DNA from: Rhizobium hidalgonense
Lineage (GTDB): Bacteria > Pseudomonadota > Alphaproteobacteria > Rhizobiales > Rhizobiaceae
Length of the DNA stretch: 64,000 nt
NCBI RefSeq assembly: GCF_002914525.1
Contig: NZ_LODW01000070.1
Location: 1 to 64,000, forward strand
Direction: 5' to 3'
Shown piece by piece: positions 1-8,363 of this stretch. The first letter of the stretch is position 1; every line of letters begins with the position of its first letter. The translations under genes and the position numbers were made by a program. Below the pieces are notes generated by a model. It worked only from the letters and a program-made list of their open reading frames with translations. It was not told the origin of the DNA and searched no databases.

Positions 1-1
1 G

Positions 2-355
2 GTCTCGCTGGAGCGGGCCAATGGCGCACCGCTGAGATTGCCTGTTATCGCAGGCAATGACGGCCTGACACGCTATGCCGGCAAGCCGGTGATCTTCGGC
101 ATTCGCCCCGAGGCGCTGACCGATCCCGACGGCGCCGACCGCAAGGCGCGTTCGCTGACCGAAGGCGACTGCCTGATCGAGGTCGTCGAACCGGCCGGCT
201 CCGACACCTTCGCCGTCACCAAGCTTGGCGGCAAATCCGTCGTCGCCCGCCTGCGCGCCGATACCGGTATCGCTCCCGGACAAAGCACACGCCTTGCCTT
301 CAATCTCGACAAGGCTGTGTTCTTCGATCCCGATAGCCAAGTGCGGATTGCGTGA
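2..355 (+). CDS. Sugar ABC transporter ATP-binding protein, C-terminal part (partial)
   Basis: Only the last 117 codons are present; the reading frame is open to the left edge, so the start and the nucleotide-binding domain lie outside the window. What remains resembles the TOBE/OB-fold regulatory domain of MalK/UgpC-type importers: the FGIRPEAL signature followed by a beta-rich stretch with VVEPAGSDTF, which matches the VVEHLGSDTF block seen in the SmoK-type ATPase further right in this window. The internal TTG at position 38 is not a real start. It converges with the GH2 gene, 11 bases away. The transported sugar cannot be read from this fragment; a link to the neighbouring glycosidase cluster is possible but is inference. 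Confidence 0.85.
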   Translation, partial: VSLERANGAPLRLPVIAGNDGLTRYAGKPVIFGIRPEALTDPDGADRKARSLTEGDCLIEVVEPAGSDTFAVTKLGGKSVVARLRADTGIAPGQSTRLAFNLDKAVFFDPDSQVRIA

Positions 356-366
356 CGCTCAATGCG

Positions 367-2613
367 TTAGGCGACCGCCGTTACGCTAAGGGTCACCGGC
401 GCGAACCGCGAGGAGACCGCTTCGACGGTGATCTCGCCGACCAGACCCGTCGCCTCCAGCCAGAAGCCTGATGTGCCGCCCTGCAGCGGCACGTTGGCCG
501 GGCCGACGATCCTTGCGGGTCCATGTACCCTCAGAGAAATGCTGTCGTTCATGAAGGGCAGGCGCTGGCCGCACTGGTCGAGGGCGCGGATGATGACGCG
601 GGTGCTGTCGCGTTCGCGGGCTCTCAGCGTCTGGCTGTCGGCGATGATCTCCAGCGTTGTCGGCAGCGGGTCGGCCGCCAGCGTCAGGCTGGCCACCGGC
701 TCGCCGCCGATATAGCCCGTCAGGGTGCCGTCGATCCATTCCAAACCCCAAGTGCCGAGTTCGTCGGCGGTGAAGTGGCGATGGTCGAGCACGACGGGCG
801 GATGCGGCAGATGCGGATAATTCTCGCGGTCCGGGCCGATGCGCTTGCTGAGCCCGCCATATTGCAGTTCCACCTGGTCGCAATTGGTCAGGATGATCAG
901 CGGCAGCACGCCGCCGATATTGCGCTCGCCGCGCGCCCAGAAGGTCACCGGCTTCATGACGATCTCGTCGGATGGATCGCACTGGCTGATATAGGCGTAG
1001 GCCGCGAATTTCGGCTCGCGGAACATGTCCATGACGCCGTGGTAGCAGATCCGGTCGCCGGAGCCGAAATCCTTGTGGGTGTTGTAATCGAACATGCACC
1101 AGCCGATGGCGCCCGAGATATCGGGGTCGCCATAGGCGGCGTTCAGCACCTCGAGGTGGCGGCGCACATGCTCGGCCTGGCGCTGTTCCTGGTCATAGAT
1201 CTTCGTCGGGTGCATGTGGCCGTTGAACTCGGTGATGAGGTACGGCACCTTGCGGGACAGACCGGTATTTTCCTCCTGACCGCGCAATGCGGTGCGCGGG
1301 CGGTTGGCGCCCGGCAGTTCCTCATTGCCGAGGATGAAATCGTTCATCGTGTAGACGTCTTCGAGTAGCTCGCTCTCGGTGATATAGCGCACGCCGCCGG
1401 TCTGGCGGGTGCTGTCGAGTTCACGGGCCAAGCGATTGGTCTCGACGTAGAAATCGTGGCTGTCCTGGGACTCGTTGATGCGTACGCCCCAGATGATGAT
1501 CGAGGGATGGTTCCAGTCGCGCTCGATCATGCGGCGGACGTTTTCGATCGATTCCTTCTGCCAGTCGGCATCGCCAATATGCTGCCAACCAGGGATCTCC
1601 TCGAAAACCAGCAGGCCGATCGCATCACAGCGGTCGAGGAACCATTTCGACTGGGGATAATGCGAGGTGCGGACGATATTGCACTTCAGCACCGTTTTCA
1701 TGATGTCGGCGTCGCGCTCCTGGGCGGACCGGCCGGCGGCATAACCGACATAGGGGAAGGACTGGTGGCGGTTGAGACCGCGCAGTTTCAGCGGCTTGCC
1801 GTTGAGCAGGAAACCTTCTGGAGTGAATTCGGCGGTGCGGAAGCCGAAGCGGGTGGAGATACGATCGGAGCCGTGTTCCGTCCTGAGCTCGACGGTGACT
1901 TCGTAAAGCGTGGGATCGGTGATCTCCCAGAGCGTGATGCCGGTGAGGCCGCCGAAGGAAAGCCTGGTGCGGTCGCCGATCGTCTCGGTCGCTGCGGTGG
2001 CGATCACCGTGCCGTCTGCCTGCTTCAGCGTGGCGGTGACGGTTGCCGAGAAGCTGCGGCCCTCGGGATTGGCGATATCGACGCGGATGGTCGCCGATTT
2101 TTCCGGGGCGAGAACGTCTGCGGTTTCGATCTTGAGATTGCGGATCGATACCGGATCGGTGACCTTCAGCCAGACGTCACGATAGATGCCGGCATAAGTG
2201 AGATAATCGATGCGGCCGCCAAAGGGTGGGATCGCGGGGTTTTCGCTGCCGTCGATCTTCACCGTCACGAGGTTCTCACCCTTGATGAGCTTGCCGGTGA
2301 GGCGGGCCTCGAAGGGAGTGTAGCCGTCCTTATGGGCGATGATTTCTTCGCCGTTCAGATAGACGACGCTGTCGGCCATGGCGGCGTCGAAGACGAGCGA
2401 CACTTCACGGCCCTCGAATTCCGGCAGCCAGCGCAGCACCTTCTGATAGGTGAAGGCGCGCTGATAGCTGCTTTCATCGAAGTAGTTGAAAGGCAGTTCG
2501 ACGGCGGTATGGGGCAGACTGACCGACTTGGCGGCATCGAAGCTTTCGAGCAGGCGCTGGCCGAAGCCCTCGTGGAAACTCCAGCCTTCGTTGAAGGAAA
2601 CGACGGACCGCAT
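367..2613 (-). CDS. Glycoside hydrolase family 2 protein (beta-galactosidase/beta-glucuronidase type)
   Basis: A 748-residue GH2 enzyme that should cleave a beta-linked glycoside with retention. The N-terminal jelly-roll (about residues 1-150) is followed by an immunoglobulin-like domain and a TIM barrel (from about 260). The acid/base is seen in WGVRINES (Glu381) and the nucleophile in ITEFNG (Glu462). There is no signal peptide, so it probably works in the cytoplasm on imported glycosides. The ATG is preceded by AGGAGAG. It is the last gene of the minus-strand cluster running from 5951 leftwards. The exact sugar (galactoside, glucuronide or another) is not decided by the motifs; the C-terminal 250 residues are beta-rich accessory sequence. 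Confidence 0.88.
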   Translation of the reverse strand: MRSVVSFNEGWSFHEGFGQRLLESFDAAKSVSLPHTAVELPFNYFDESSYQRAFTYQKVLRWLPEFEGREVSLVFDAAMADSVVYLNGEEIIAHKDGYTPFEARLTGKLIKGENLVTVKIDGSENPAIPPFGGRIDYLTYAGIYRDVWLKVTDPVSIRNLKIETADVLAPEKSATIRVDIANPEGRSFSATVTATLKQADGTVIATAATETIGDRTRLSFGGLTGITLWEITDPTLYEVTVELRTEHGSDRISTRFGFRTAEFTPEGFLLNGKPLKLRGLNRHQSFPYVGYAAGRSAQERDADIMKTVLKCNIVRTSHYPQSKWFLDRCDAIGLLVFEEIPGWQHIGDADWQKESIENVRRMIERDWNHPSIIIWGVRINESQDSHDFYVETNRLARELDSTRQTGGVRYITESELLEDVYTMNDFILGNEELPGANRPRTALRGQEENTGLSRKVPYLITEFNGHMHPTKIYDQEQRQAEHVRRHLEVLNAAYGDPDISGAIGWCMFDYNTHKDFGSGDRICYHGVMDMFREPKFAAYAYISQCDPSDEIVMKPVTFWARGERNIGGVLPLIILTNCDQVELQYGGLSKRIGPDRENYPHLPHPPVVLDHRHFTADELGTWGLEWIDGTLTGYIGGEPVASLTLAADPLPTTLEIIADSQTLRARERDSTRVIIRALDQCGQRLPFMNDSISLRVHGPARIVGPANVPLQGGTSGFWLEATGLVGEITVEAVSSRFAPVTLSVTAVA

Positions 2614-2614
2614 C

Positions 2615-2680
2615 TCAGGCTCTCCTGGTCATGGCATCAGGAGCGGTGCGGCGCTTTTCGGCGCTCGAAAATCGGGTCAT
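2615..2680 (-). CDS. Possible 21-residue leader ORF before the GH2 gene
   Basis: A short ATG-started frame encoding MTRFSSAEKRRTAPDAMTRRA. It has a strong AGGAGGA ribosome site eight bases upstream, and its TGA ends one base before the GH2 ATG, so translation could be coupled. The peptide is basic and resembles nothing I recognise. It may be a real leader peptide, the degraded end of a lost gene, or chance. The 190 bases to its right, up to the SMP-30 gene, show no further gene. Confidence 0.3.
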   Translation of the reverse strand: MTRFSSAEKRRTAPDAMTRRA

Positions 2681-2871
2681 CTTGTATTCCTCCTTGAAGC
2701 CATAAGGTGCGAGCCGCGCAAGCGCTCCGCGTCATCTGATTCCTGTGGTGCGCTTTAGCTTTTTTCATGCATGTCGTCATCCCGGAACTGCCGGACACTT
2801 CCACACGACCTATGTCAGGCGGTCGAGCCCCGCGAGCGGCGCAGCTGAGTGTGATGGCCTTCGATCGATCC

Positions 2872-3783
2872 TTACGGATATTGGGCGCCGTTCGTCTTGG
2901 TATAGATCGAATAGACCGAGCGTGTAGCGGTGATGAAGAGCCGGTTCTTCTTCGGGCCGCCGAAGGTGAGGTTGGACACCGTCTGCGGCACCCTGATCTT
3001 GCCGAGCAAGGTGCCATCAGGCGAAAAGCAGTGCACGCCGTCGCCGGCGCTGGTCCAGAGATTGCCGCTGACATCGAAGCGGAAACCGTCGGGATTGCCG
3101 GCATCGAGGCTGCAGAAATAGCGGCTGTTTTCCAGCCTTCGGCCGTCGACGACGTCGAAAACTCTCACATGGCGCGGGACTTCATGTTTTGCCGAGCCGG
3201 AATCGGCAATATAGAGCTTCGTCTCGTCGGGCGAGAAGGCAAGGCCGTTCGGCTGAATGAAATCCTCGATAACGGCCTCGATCGCGCCGCTTGAAGGATC
3301 GATTCGATAGACGTTGCGGGTGGGCTGCTCGGGCTCGGCCTTGTGGCCCTCATAGTCCGACAGGATTCCGTAAGTCGGGTCGGTGAACCAGACCCCGCCA
3401 TCGGAATGCACGACGACATCGTTCGGCGAATTCAGCCGCTTGCCCTTGTAGCTGTCGGCCAGAATGGTGATGGTGCCGTCGACTTCCGTGCGGGTGACGC
3501 GGCGTCCGCCATGTTCGCAGGAGACCAGCCGGCCCTGTCGGTCGCGAGTATTGCCGTTGACGTAATTGGAGGGTGAGCGGAACACGGAGACCGTACCATC
3601 CGGTGTCCAGCGCATCATGCGTTCGTTGGGGATATCGCTCCAGAGCAGGCAGTTCAGGTCGGAAAACCAGACCGGGCCTTCCGTCCAGCGGCAGCCGGAA
3701 TAAAGCTCTTCGAGTGCGGCACTGCCGATGACCAGAGCGCTAAAACGTTCATCGCGAATGTCATAAAGCGGATTGTCGGCCAA
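2872..3783 (-). CDS. SMP-30/gluconolactonase family protein
   Basis: A 303-residue six-bladed beta-propeller lactonase that would hydrolyse a sugar lactone to the aldonic acid in the cytoplasm. The metal-binding residues of the family are visible: Glu in RWTEGPVW, Asn in NSPNDVV and Asp in IADSGS. I chose a TTG start at 3783 because AGGGAGG lies seven bases upstream; the longer ATG-started frame to 3852 has no ribosome site and begins inside a hairpin. It is transcribed with the SDR on its right and the GH2 gene on its left. A dehydrogenase plus lactonase pair suggests oxidation of a free sugar released by the glycosidase; this is inference from the neighbours. Confidence 0.85.
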   Translation of the reverse strand: MADNPLYDIRDERFSALVIGSAALEELYSGCRWTEGPVWFSDLNCLLWSDIPNERMMRWTPDGTVSVFRSPSNYVNGNTRDRQGRLVSCEHGGRRVTRTEVDGTITILADSYKGKRLNSPNDVVVHSDGGVWFTDPTYGILSDYEGHKAEPEQPTRNVYRIDPSSGAIEAVIEDFIQPNGLAFSPDETKLYIADSGSAKHEVPRHVRVFDVVDGRRLENSRYFCSLDAGNPDGFRFDVSGNLWTSAGDGVHCFSPDGTLLGKIRVPQTVSNLTFGGPKKNRLFITATRSVYSIYTKTNGAQYP

Positions 3784-3841
3784 GCCAGTTCCTCCCTGAA
3801 TGCTGCCGTCCCTTCCTAGCTGCAAATCCTGGGAGGTGCCA

Positions 3842-3868
3842 GAGCCCGGCATGGGAAATGCCGGGCTC
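3842..3868. repeat. Perfect intergenic hairpin between SDR and SMP-30 genes
   Basis: GAGCCCGGCAT and ATGCCGGGCTC form an 11-base-pair perfect stem around a GGGAA loop. No T-run follows on the minus strand, so it is more likely an mRNA-processing or stabilising hairpin than a terminator. Confidence 0.6.
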
Positions 3869-3876
3869 CTGACCGA

Positions 3877-4698
3877 TCAGAGCGCCGCAACAGGGTGCGG
3901 TGAACCGTCGTAAGCACCCCAGATCGACTGGTCGAAGCAGATGACCGAGCCGGTCATAAGGCCGGATTCGGCCGATGACAGGTAGGCGCAGGCCCGCGCC
4001 ACCTCATGCGGGTCGACGAGGCGGCCGAAGGGCTGGCCCGCTGCCGCCTTCTCCAGCCAGTCGGCGGGGGCATCGTGATATTCGCGCTGGATGCGGTCCT
4101 CGCCCTCGGAGGCCATCCAGCCGATGTTGAGGCCATTGACGCGGATGCGGTTGCGCAGCAGCGCGTAGGCGGTGTTCTTCGTCAGCGTTTCCAGTGCGCC
4201 TTTTGAGGCGCAATAAGCGGCGATGAAGGGTTGGCCCGCTTTGGCCGACATCGAGCCGATATTGACGATCGTGCCCTCGATTTTTTCGCGGCGCATCACC
4301 TTCACCGTCTCCTGCATCAGGAAAAACGGCGCGCGCACATTGACGGCGAACATGGCGTCGAAGAGCTCGGGGCTGGTGTCGAGGATGGTGCCGCGATCGG
4401 TGATGGCGGCCGCATTGACCAGCGCGTCGACCCGTCCGAAAGCCTCGTCGCAGGCGTGGATGACATTCCGGGCGTCCTCGACCTCGGATAGGTCGGCCCT
4501 GACGTAAACGACTTTCGCGCTGGTCGCAGCCGAAATCTCCGCGGCCTTCGCCTTGCCTTTGGCTTCGTTGCGGCCGCAGATGACGATGCCTTCTGCGCCG
4601 CGTTCGGCAAAGAGGCGGGCAATGGTGGCGCCCAATCCTTGCGTGCCGCCGGTAACGATGGCGATCTTGCCATCGAGGCGGCCGTGGTCCGTGCTCAT
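3877..4698 (-). CDS. SDR family oxidoreductase
   Basis: A 273-residue classical short-chain dehydrogenase/reductase. The cofactor motif TGGTQGLG is near residue 17, NAAA replaces the usual NNAG, the catalytic Ser is in NIGSMS and the YCASK motif supplies Tyr and Lys. It should oxidise or reduce a polyol, sugar or hydroxy acid with NAD(P). The C-terminal tail (GAYDGSPHP) is longer than in minimal SDRs. The upstream ribosome site is AAGGAGGA. It lies between the dioxygenase-like gene and the lactonase gene in one minus-strand cluster, so a sugar 1-dehydrogenase role feeding the lactonase is plausible but not shown. Confidence 0.87.
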   Translation of the reverse strand: MSTDHGRLDGKIAIVTGGTQGLGATIARLFAERGAEGIVICGRNEAKGKAKAAEISAATSAKVVYVRADLSEVEDARNVIHACDEAFGRVDALVNAAAITDRGTILDTSPELFDAMFAVNVRAPFFLMQETVKVMRREKIEGTIVNIGSMSAKAGQPFIAAYCASKGALETLTKNTAYALLRNRIRVNGLNIGWMASEGEDRIQREYHDAPADWLEKAAAGQPFGRLVDPHEVARACAYLSSAESGLMTGSVICFDQSIWGAYDGSPHPVAAL

Positions 4699-4731
4699 AT
4701 AGTTCCTCCTTGGTGATGATGTGCGAATAGC

Positions 4732-4749
4732 CTCCCGCGGGTGCGGGAG
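4732..4749. repeat. Short hairpin between dioxygenase and SDR genes
   Basis: CTCCCGC and GCGGGAG pair over a GGGT loop in the 65-base spacer. On the plus strand it is followed by CTTTTAT, but both flanking genes run on the minus strand, so it is probably a weak processing or attenuation hairpin. Confidence 0.35.
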
Positions 4750-4763
4750 CTTTTATCTCTACG

Positions 4764-5951
4764 TCAGCTCAACTTCTTCCGCGCCTGCTCGGCAAGCGCT
4801 GCCGTGAAGGCTTCGTCGCTCCAGCCTTCCGTCAATGCCTCATGCAGCAGCTGCGCCTGCGTCTTCGGCGCCAGGCCGCCGAGCGGCGGGTCGCGGTCGA
4901 GGTTGGTCGGGAAGGAGTAGCCTTCGGCACAGGCGGCGACGGCGTTGGCGATTTCGTCTTGAGAGAGCTTGCCCTGCAATGTTTTCAGGGCGGGAAAGAG
5001 CGTGGTGCTCATTCTCTCGCGGTTGACGGTTTCCATTGCGCGGCCGAAGGCGGAGGAGACCTGCAGGAGATTGGCGACGCGTTTGATATCGGCCGAACGG
5101 TTGGTGCCGGCAGCATGGAAGAGGGCGGGATTGAAGAAAACGACGTCCCCTTTTCCGAGCGGCAGCTGGATATGGTTGGCCTCGAAATAATCGCGGAATT
5201 CCTGGCGCTTGAGCGCGAGGTAGCCCGGCACATAGGTCTGGCTGTGTGGCAGGAAGAGTGTCGGGCCGCTTTCGAGCGGCATATCGCAATGGGCGACCGC
5301 GCCCTGCAGCGTCAGCACCGGCGAGAGCCGGTGCACATGCGCCGGAAACTGTTCGATCACTGCAGACGATTGGAAGCCGAGATGGTAATCGCGATGTGCC
5401 GATTGCGCCGCGCCGCCCGGATTGACGCGATTGACCTGCGCCGTCATCTGGTAGCTCGGGCCGAGCCAGGCTTCGCTTGCCAGTGCGATGATGGCATTGC
5501 CATAATATTCGGCGAAATTCGCCGGATCGGCGAGACAATGTTTTTCCAGCGAATTCCAGATGCGGTCGTTGGCGCCGGGTTTGGCGAAGTGATCGCCGCC
5601 GCCGGTCGCGGTGCGGTGCTGTTCCTCGATGATCTGGTCGAAGATCGCGCTGGCGCGATCGATGGTGCCGGTATCCTCGTAAGCATGCTTGAACACGACG
5701 ACGCCGGGACCTTCGCCGAAGGCCTCACAGATTTCGGCCAGGACGGCGCGTCGGCCCTCTAGCGTGGCTGCTGCCGCCGTCACCTTGCGGCTGTCATAGA
5801 TCAACACGTTTTTTTCGACTGCCGAGGCGGTGGGATAATCGGCAAGTGCTGTTGTCTTTTCCGCCAGGCGGCGAAAGTCCTCGAGATCGCAGCTGTCTTC
5901 GCTCAGCCATACACGATCGGCGCGTAGCTTTTGCGGGTTGTCGGTTTTCAT
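4764..5951 (-). CDS. Phytanoyl-CoA dioxygenase (PhyH) family protein
   Basis: A 395-residue protein with the iron-binding triad of the Fe(II)/2-oxoglutarate oxygenase fold: His186 and Asp188 in AHRDYH, and the distal His279 in ALFHAAGTN with Arg following in NRSADIKR. It should hydroxylate or oxidatively modify a small substrate; PhyH members of bacteria act on very varied substrates, so none is assigned. The ATG at 5951 is preceded by GAGGAGG; the ten codons upstream in the same frame are not needed. It is the first gene of the minus-strand cluster, divergent from the LacI-family gene with 93 bases between them, which makes that regulator the likely controller. Confidence 0.82.
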   Translation of the reverse strand: MKTDNPQKLRADRVWLSEDSCDLEDFRRLAEKTTALADYPTASAVEKNVLIYDSRKVTAAAATLEGRRAVLAEICEAFGEGPGVVVFKHAYEDTGTIDRASAIFDQIIEEQHRTATGGGDHFAKPGANDRIWNSLEKHCLADPANFAEYYGNAIIALASEAWLGPSYQMTAQVNRVNPGGAAQSAHRDYHLGFQSSAVIEQFPAHVHRLSPVLTLQGAVAHCDMPLESGPTLFLPHSQTYVPGYLALKRQEFRDYFEANHIQLPLGKGDVVFFNPALFHAAGTNRSADIKRVANLLQVSSAFGRAMETVNRERMSTTLFPALKTLQGKLSQDEIANAVAACAEGYSFPTNLDRDPPLGGLAPKTQAQLLHEALTEGWSDEAFTAALAEQARKKLS

Positions 5952-6044
5952 GGTGGCTCCTCCTCTTTCGAATGAAGGCACTATACGCCGCGGTACCGGG
6001 TGATATAGATCAGGAATCCATCAAAAAACCATCAGATTGTTTTC

Positions 6045-7070
6045 ATGGCTCATCTCTTTCTCGTCAAGGATATCGCCTTCCAGGCCGGCTTAAGCACCGC
6101 GACCGTCGACCGCGCGCTGAACGGCCGGCCGGGTGTGCGTCAGCAGACGGAAATGCGGGTAAAGGCGGCGATCGCGGAGCTGGAAAAACAGCAGGCAGGC
6201 GCGATGGACAGCGGCCGCATGCTGGCGATCGATATCGTCATGGAGACGCCTCAGCGTTTCAGCGATACGGTGCGCACAGCCTTCGAGGCGGAGATGGCAG
6301 CCTTTCTGCCCGGCGGCTTCCGCTGCCGGTTCCATTTCGCCGAGGTGATGAAGCCGGCTGAGATGGTGCAGCTTCTCGACCGCATCCGGCTGCGTGGTAC
6401 GCATGGCATCGTGCTCAAGGCGCCCGATGTCGCCGAGGTGACGGCCGCCGTCGCCCGGTTGGCCGCGGCCGGCATTCCGGTGGTGACGCTGGTGACCGAC
6501 CTGCCGAATTCGGCGCGCATCACCTATGCCGGCGCCGACAACCGGGCGGCGGGCGAGACCGCGGCCTATCTCATCGGCGAAGTGCTCGGCAACCGTGGCG
6601 GCAAGGTGCTGGTGACGCTGTCGAGCGGGCGGTTTCGCGGCGAAGAGGAGCGCGAAATCGGCTTTCGCCGCGTGATCCGCGCTCATTATCCCAAGATCGG
6701 CATCACGGAAATCAGCGAGGGGCACGGCACCGATGCGGCGACGGGAACGCTCGCGGCGGCAGCCCTTGCCGCCGATCCCACTATCAATGCGGTCTATTCG
6801 ATCGGCGGCGGCAACCGAGCGGTGCTGGCGGCCTTCGATGCGGCCAAGCGCCCGGTGGGCGTCTTTGTCGCCCATGATCTCGATGCTGATAATCGCACCT
6901 TGCTTGCCGCTCGGCGGATCGGCTACGTGCTGCATCACGATCTTAGGACCGATGCGCGCTCGGCCTTCAGGGCGATCATGAGCCGGGCGTCAGCATCGGG
7001 GCGAGCGGTTCCGGCCTCGCTTTCATCAGTTGAAATCGTCACGCCCTACAACATGCCTGCGGGCGATTGA
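6045..7070 (+). CDS. LacI family transcriptional regulator
   Basis: A 341-residue DNA-binding repressor-type protein. The N-terminal helix-turn-helix reads VKDIAFQAGLSTATVDRAL, followed by the hinge region and a periplasmic-binding-protein-like sugar sensor (about residues 60-335). It is divergent from the PhyH-SDR-lactonase-GH2 cluster and probably controls it. It closely resembles the second LacI protein at 62018-63040 in layout and in the segment IPVVTLVTDL / FPIVTLVSDL followed by YAG.DN.AAG, so the two are paralogues. The 93-base divergent spacer carries a CCATCA direct repeat near position 6018 and a CGCGGTACCG palindrome, but no convincing LacI-type operator. Confidence 0.88.
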   Translation: MAHLFLVKDIAFQAGLSTATVDRALNGRPGVRQQTEMRVKAAIAELEKQQAGAMDSGRMLAIDIVMETPQRFSDTVRTAFEAEMAAFLPGGFRCRFHFAEVMKPAEMVQLLDRIRLRGTHGIVLKAPDVAEVTAAVARLAAAGIPVVTLVTDLPNSARITYAGADNRAAGETAAYLIGEVLGNRGGKVLVTLSSGRFRGEEEREIGFRRVIRAHYPKIGITEISEGHGTDAATGTLAAAALAADPTINAVYSIGGGNRAVLAAFDAAKRPVGVFVAHDLDADNRTLLAARRIGYVLHHDLRTDARSAFRAIMSRASASGRAVPASLSSVEIVTPYNMPAGD

Positions 7071-7134
7071 GCCAATTGGCTTCCTTCAACGCCGACTTCA
7101 GGCTACAGCTCTGACACGAGTAGAGGTGAGCGGT

Positions 7135-8352
7135 ATGGATTACAGCGACGTCAGTACGATTGCGGCCTGGATCACCGAGCAGGGACTGACGGGCGCTTCG
7201 GAATCCGAACTCATGACCGGTTTCTGCGCGGCCTGCCGGAAGGCCGGCCTGCGGCTCGACCGCGGAATGGCGCTGATGGATACTCTGCACCCCGTGCATG
7301 AGGGCCGTGCCTTCCGCTGGGATAGCGTGGAGGAGATCGAGACCGAATTCGAATATGGCCCGTCGGGTGTGGGCGAGGCTGCCGAGAGCTGGAAGCGTTC
7401 GTCCTTCTATTATCTCTGGTCCGGCAATGAGCGGGAGGTGCGCCGCCGCATCGGCTTCGGCGATCCGATCGATTTCAGCATGCTCGACACGATCGCTGCG
7501 GCCGGCCATACCGATTACATCGCGATGATGCATCGTTTTGCCGAGGCCGGCACGATCGGCGAGATGGATTGCTTCTTCTCGAATTTCTCGACGAAGCACC
7601 CCGAAGGCTTTTCCGATCACGACCTCGCCATCCTGCGCAAGCTGGTGCCGGTCCTCGGATTGGCGATCAAGTGTATCGCGCTCGGGCGCATCGCCCGCAC
7701 CATTGCGGAAGTCTATCTCGGCGAGGATGCGGCGCGCCAGGTGATGGAAGGCAAGATCAGCCGCGGCAAATCGGAGCGGATTTCGGCCGCACTCTGGTTT
7801 TCCGATCTGCTGAATTACACCAAGATTTCCGATCGGGTGCCGCCGGAGGAAATCATCCCGCTGCTCAACGATTATAGCGAGGTGGTGATTTCGGCGATCC
7901 ATGAGGCCGGCGGCAATGTGCTGAAGCTGATCGGCGACGGCGTGCTCGCCATCTTCAAGGGCGAGGTGCCGGCGGAGACCTGCCGTGCGGCGCTCCAAGC
8001 TCAATCGCTTCTGCGCGAAAAGCTTGCCAAGCTCAACGCCGAACGCGAGGCCGATAACAGGCCAACGACGGATGTCTATATCGGCCTGCATATCGGCGAT
8101 GTCTTCTACGGCAATATCGGTAGCCAGGACCGGCTGGATTTCACTGTCATCGGCCCTGCAGTCAATGAGGTCAGTCGCATCGCTTCGATGTGCCGTTCGG
8201 TCGATCTCAACCTGCTGATCTCCTCCGATTTCGCCGCGGCGATCCCGGAAGAACAGCGCGCGGCAATCGCCTGCGTCGGGCGTTATGCATTGCGCGGCGT
8301 GCAGCGCGCGCAGGAGCTCTATACGCTCGACGGCGCCCGGCTGAACGCCTGA
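7135..8352 (+). CDS. Class III adenylate/guanylate cyclase with an uncharacterised N-terminal domain
   Basis: A 405-residue soluble cyclase that should make cAMP (or cGMP) from the triphosphate. The C-terminal catalytic domain (about 210-400) has both metal-binding aspartates, Asp224 in WFSDLLNY and Asp268 in LIGDGV, the substrate-type residue Asp335 in LDFTVIG, and the transition-state Asn344 and Arg348 in AVNEVSRI. The first 190 residues contain no transmembrane segment and may be a sensor domain. The ATG at 7135 has GAGGTGAG upstream; the ORF extends further left without need. It sits 64 bases after the LacI gene and converges with an SDR gene. Rhizobia carry many such cyclases, most of unknown input. 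Confidence 0.88.
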   Translation: MDYSDVSTIAAWITEQGLTGASESELMTGFCAACRKAGLRLDRGMALMDTLHPVHEGRAFRWDSVEEIETEFEYGPSGVGEAAESWKRSSFYYLWSGNEREVRRRIGFGDPIDFSMLDTIAAAGHTDYIAMMHRFAEAGTIGEMDCFFSNFSTKHPEGFSDHDLAILRKLVPVLGLAIKCIALGRIARTIAEVYLGEDAARQVMEGKISRGKSERISAALWFSDLLNYTKISDRVPPEEIIPLLNDYSEVVISAIHEAGGNVLKLIGDGVLAIFKGEVPAETCRAALQAQSLLREKLAKLNAEREADNRPTTDVYIGLHIGDVFYGNIGSQDRLDFTVIGPAVNEVSRIASMCRSVDLNLLISSDFAAAIPEEQRAAIACVGRYALRGVQRAQELYTLDGARLNA

Positions 8353-8363
8353 TTACAGCTGCG

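Noticed and set aside
1456..2697. 413-codon plus-strand frame over the GH2 gene
   Set aside because: Shadow of the GH2 coding sequence, which has intact catalytic motifs on the minus strand.
2614..2871. A gene in the gap between GH2 and SMP-30
   Set aside because: Apart from the 21-codon frame described, open frames here have no ribosome site and read into the SMP-30 gene in the wrong frame.
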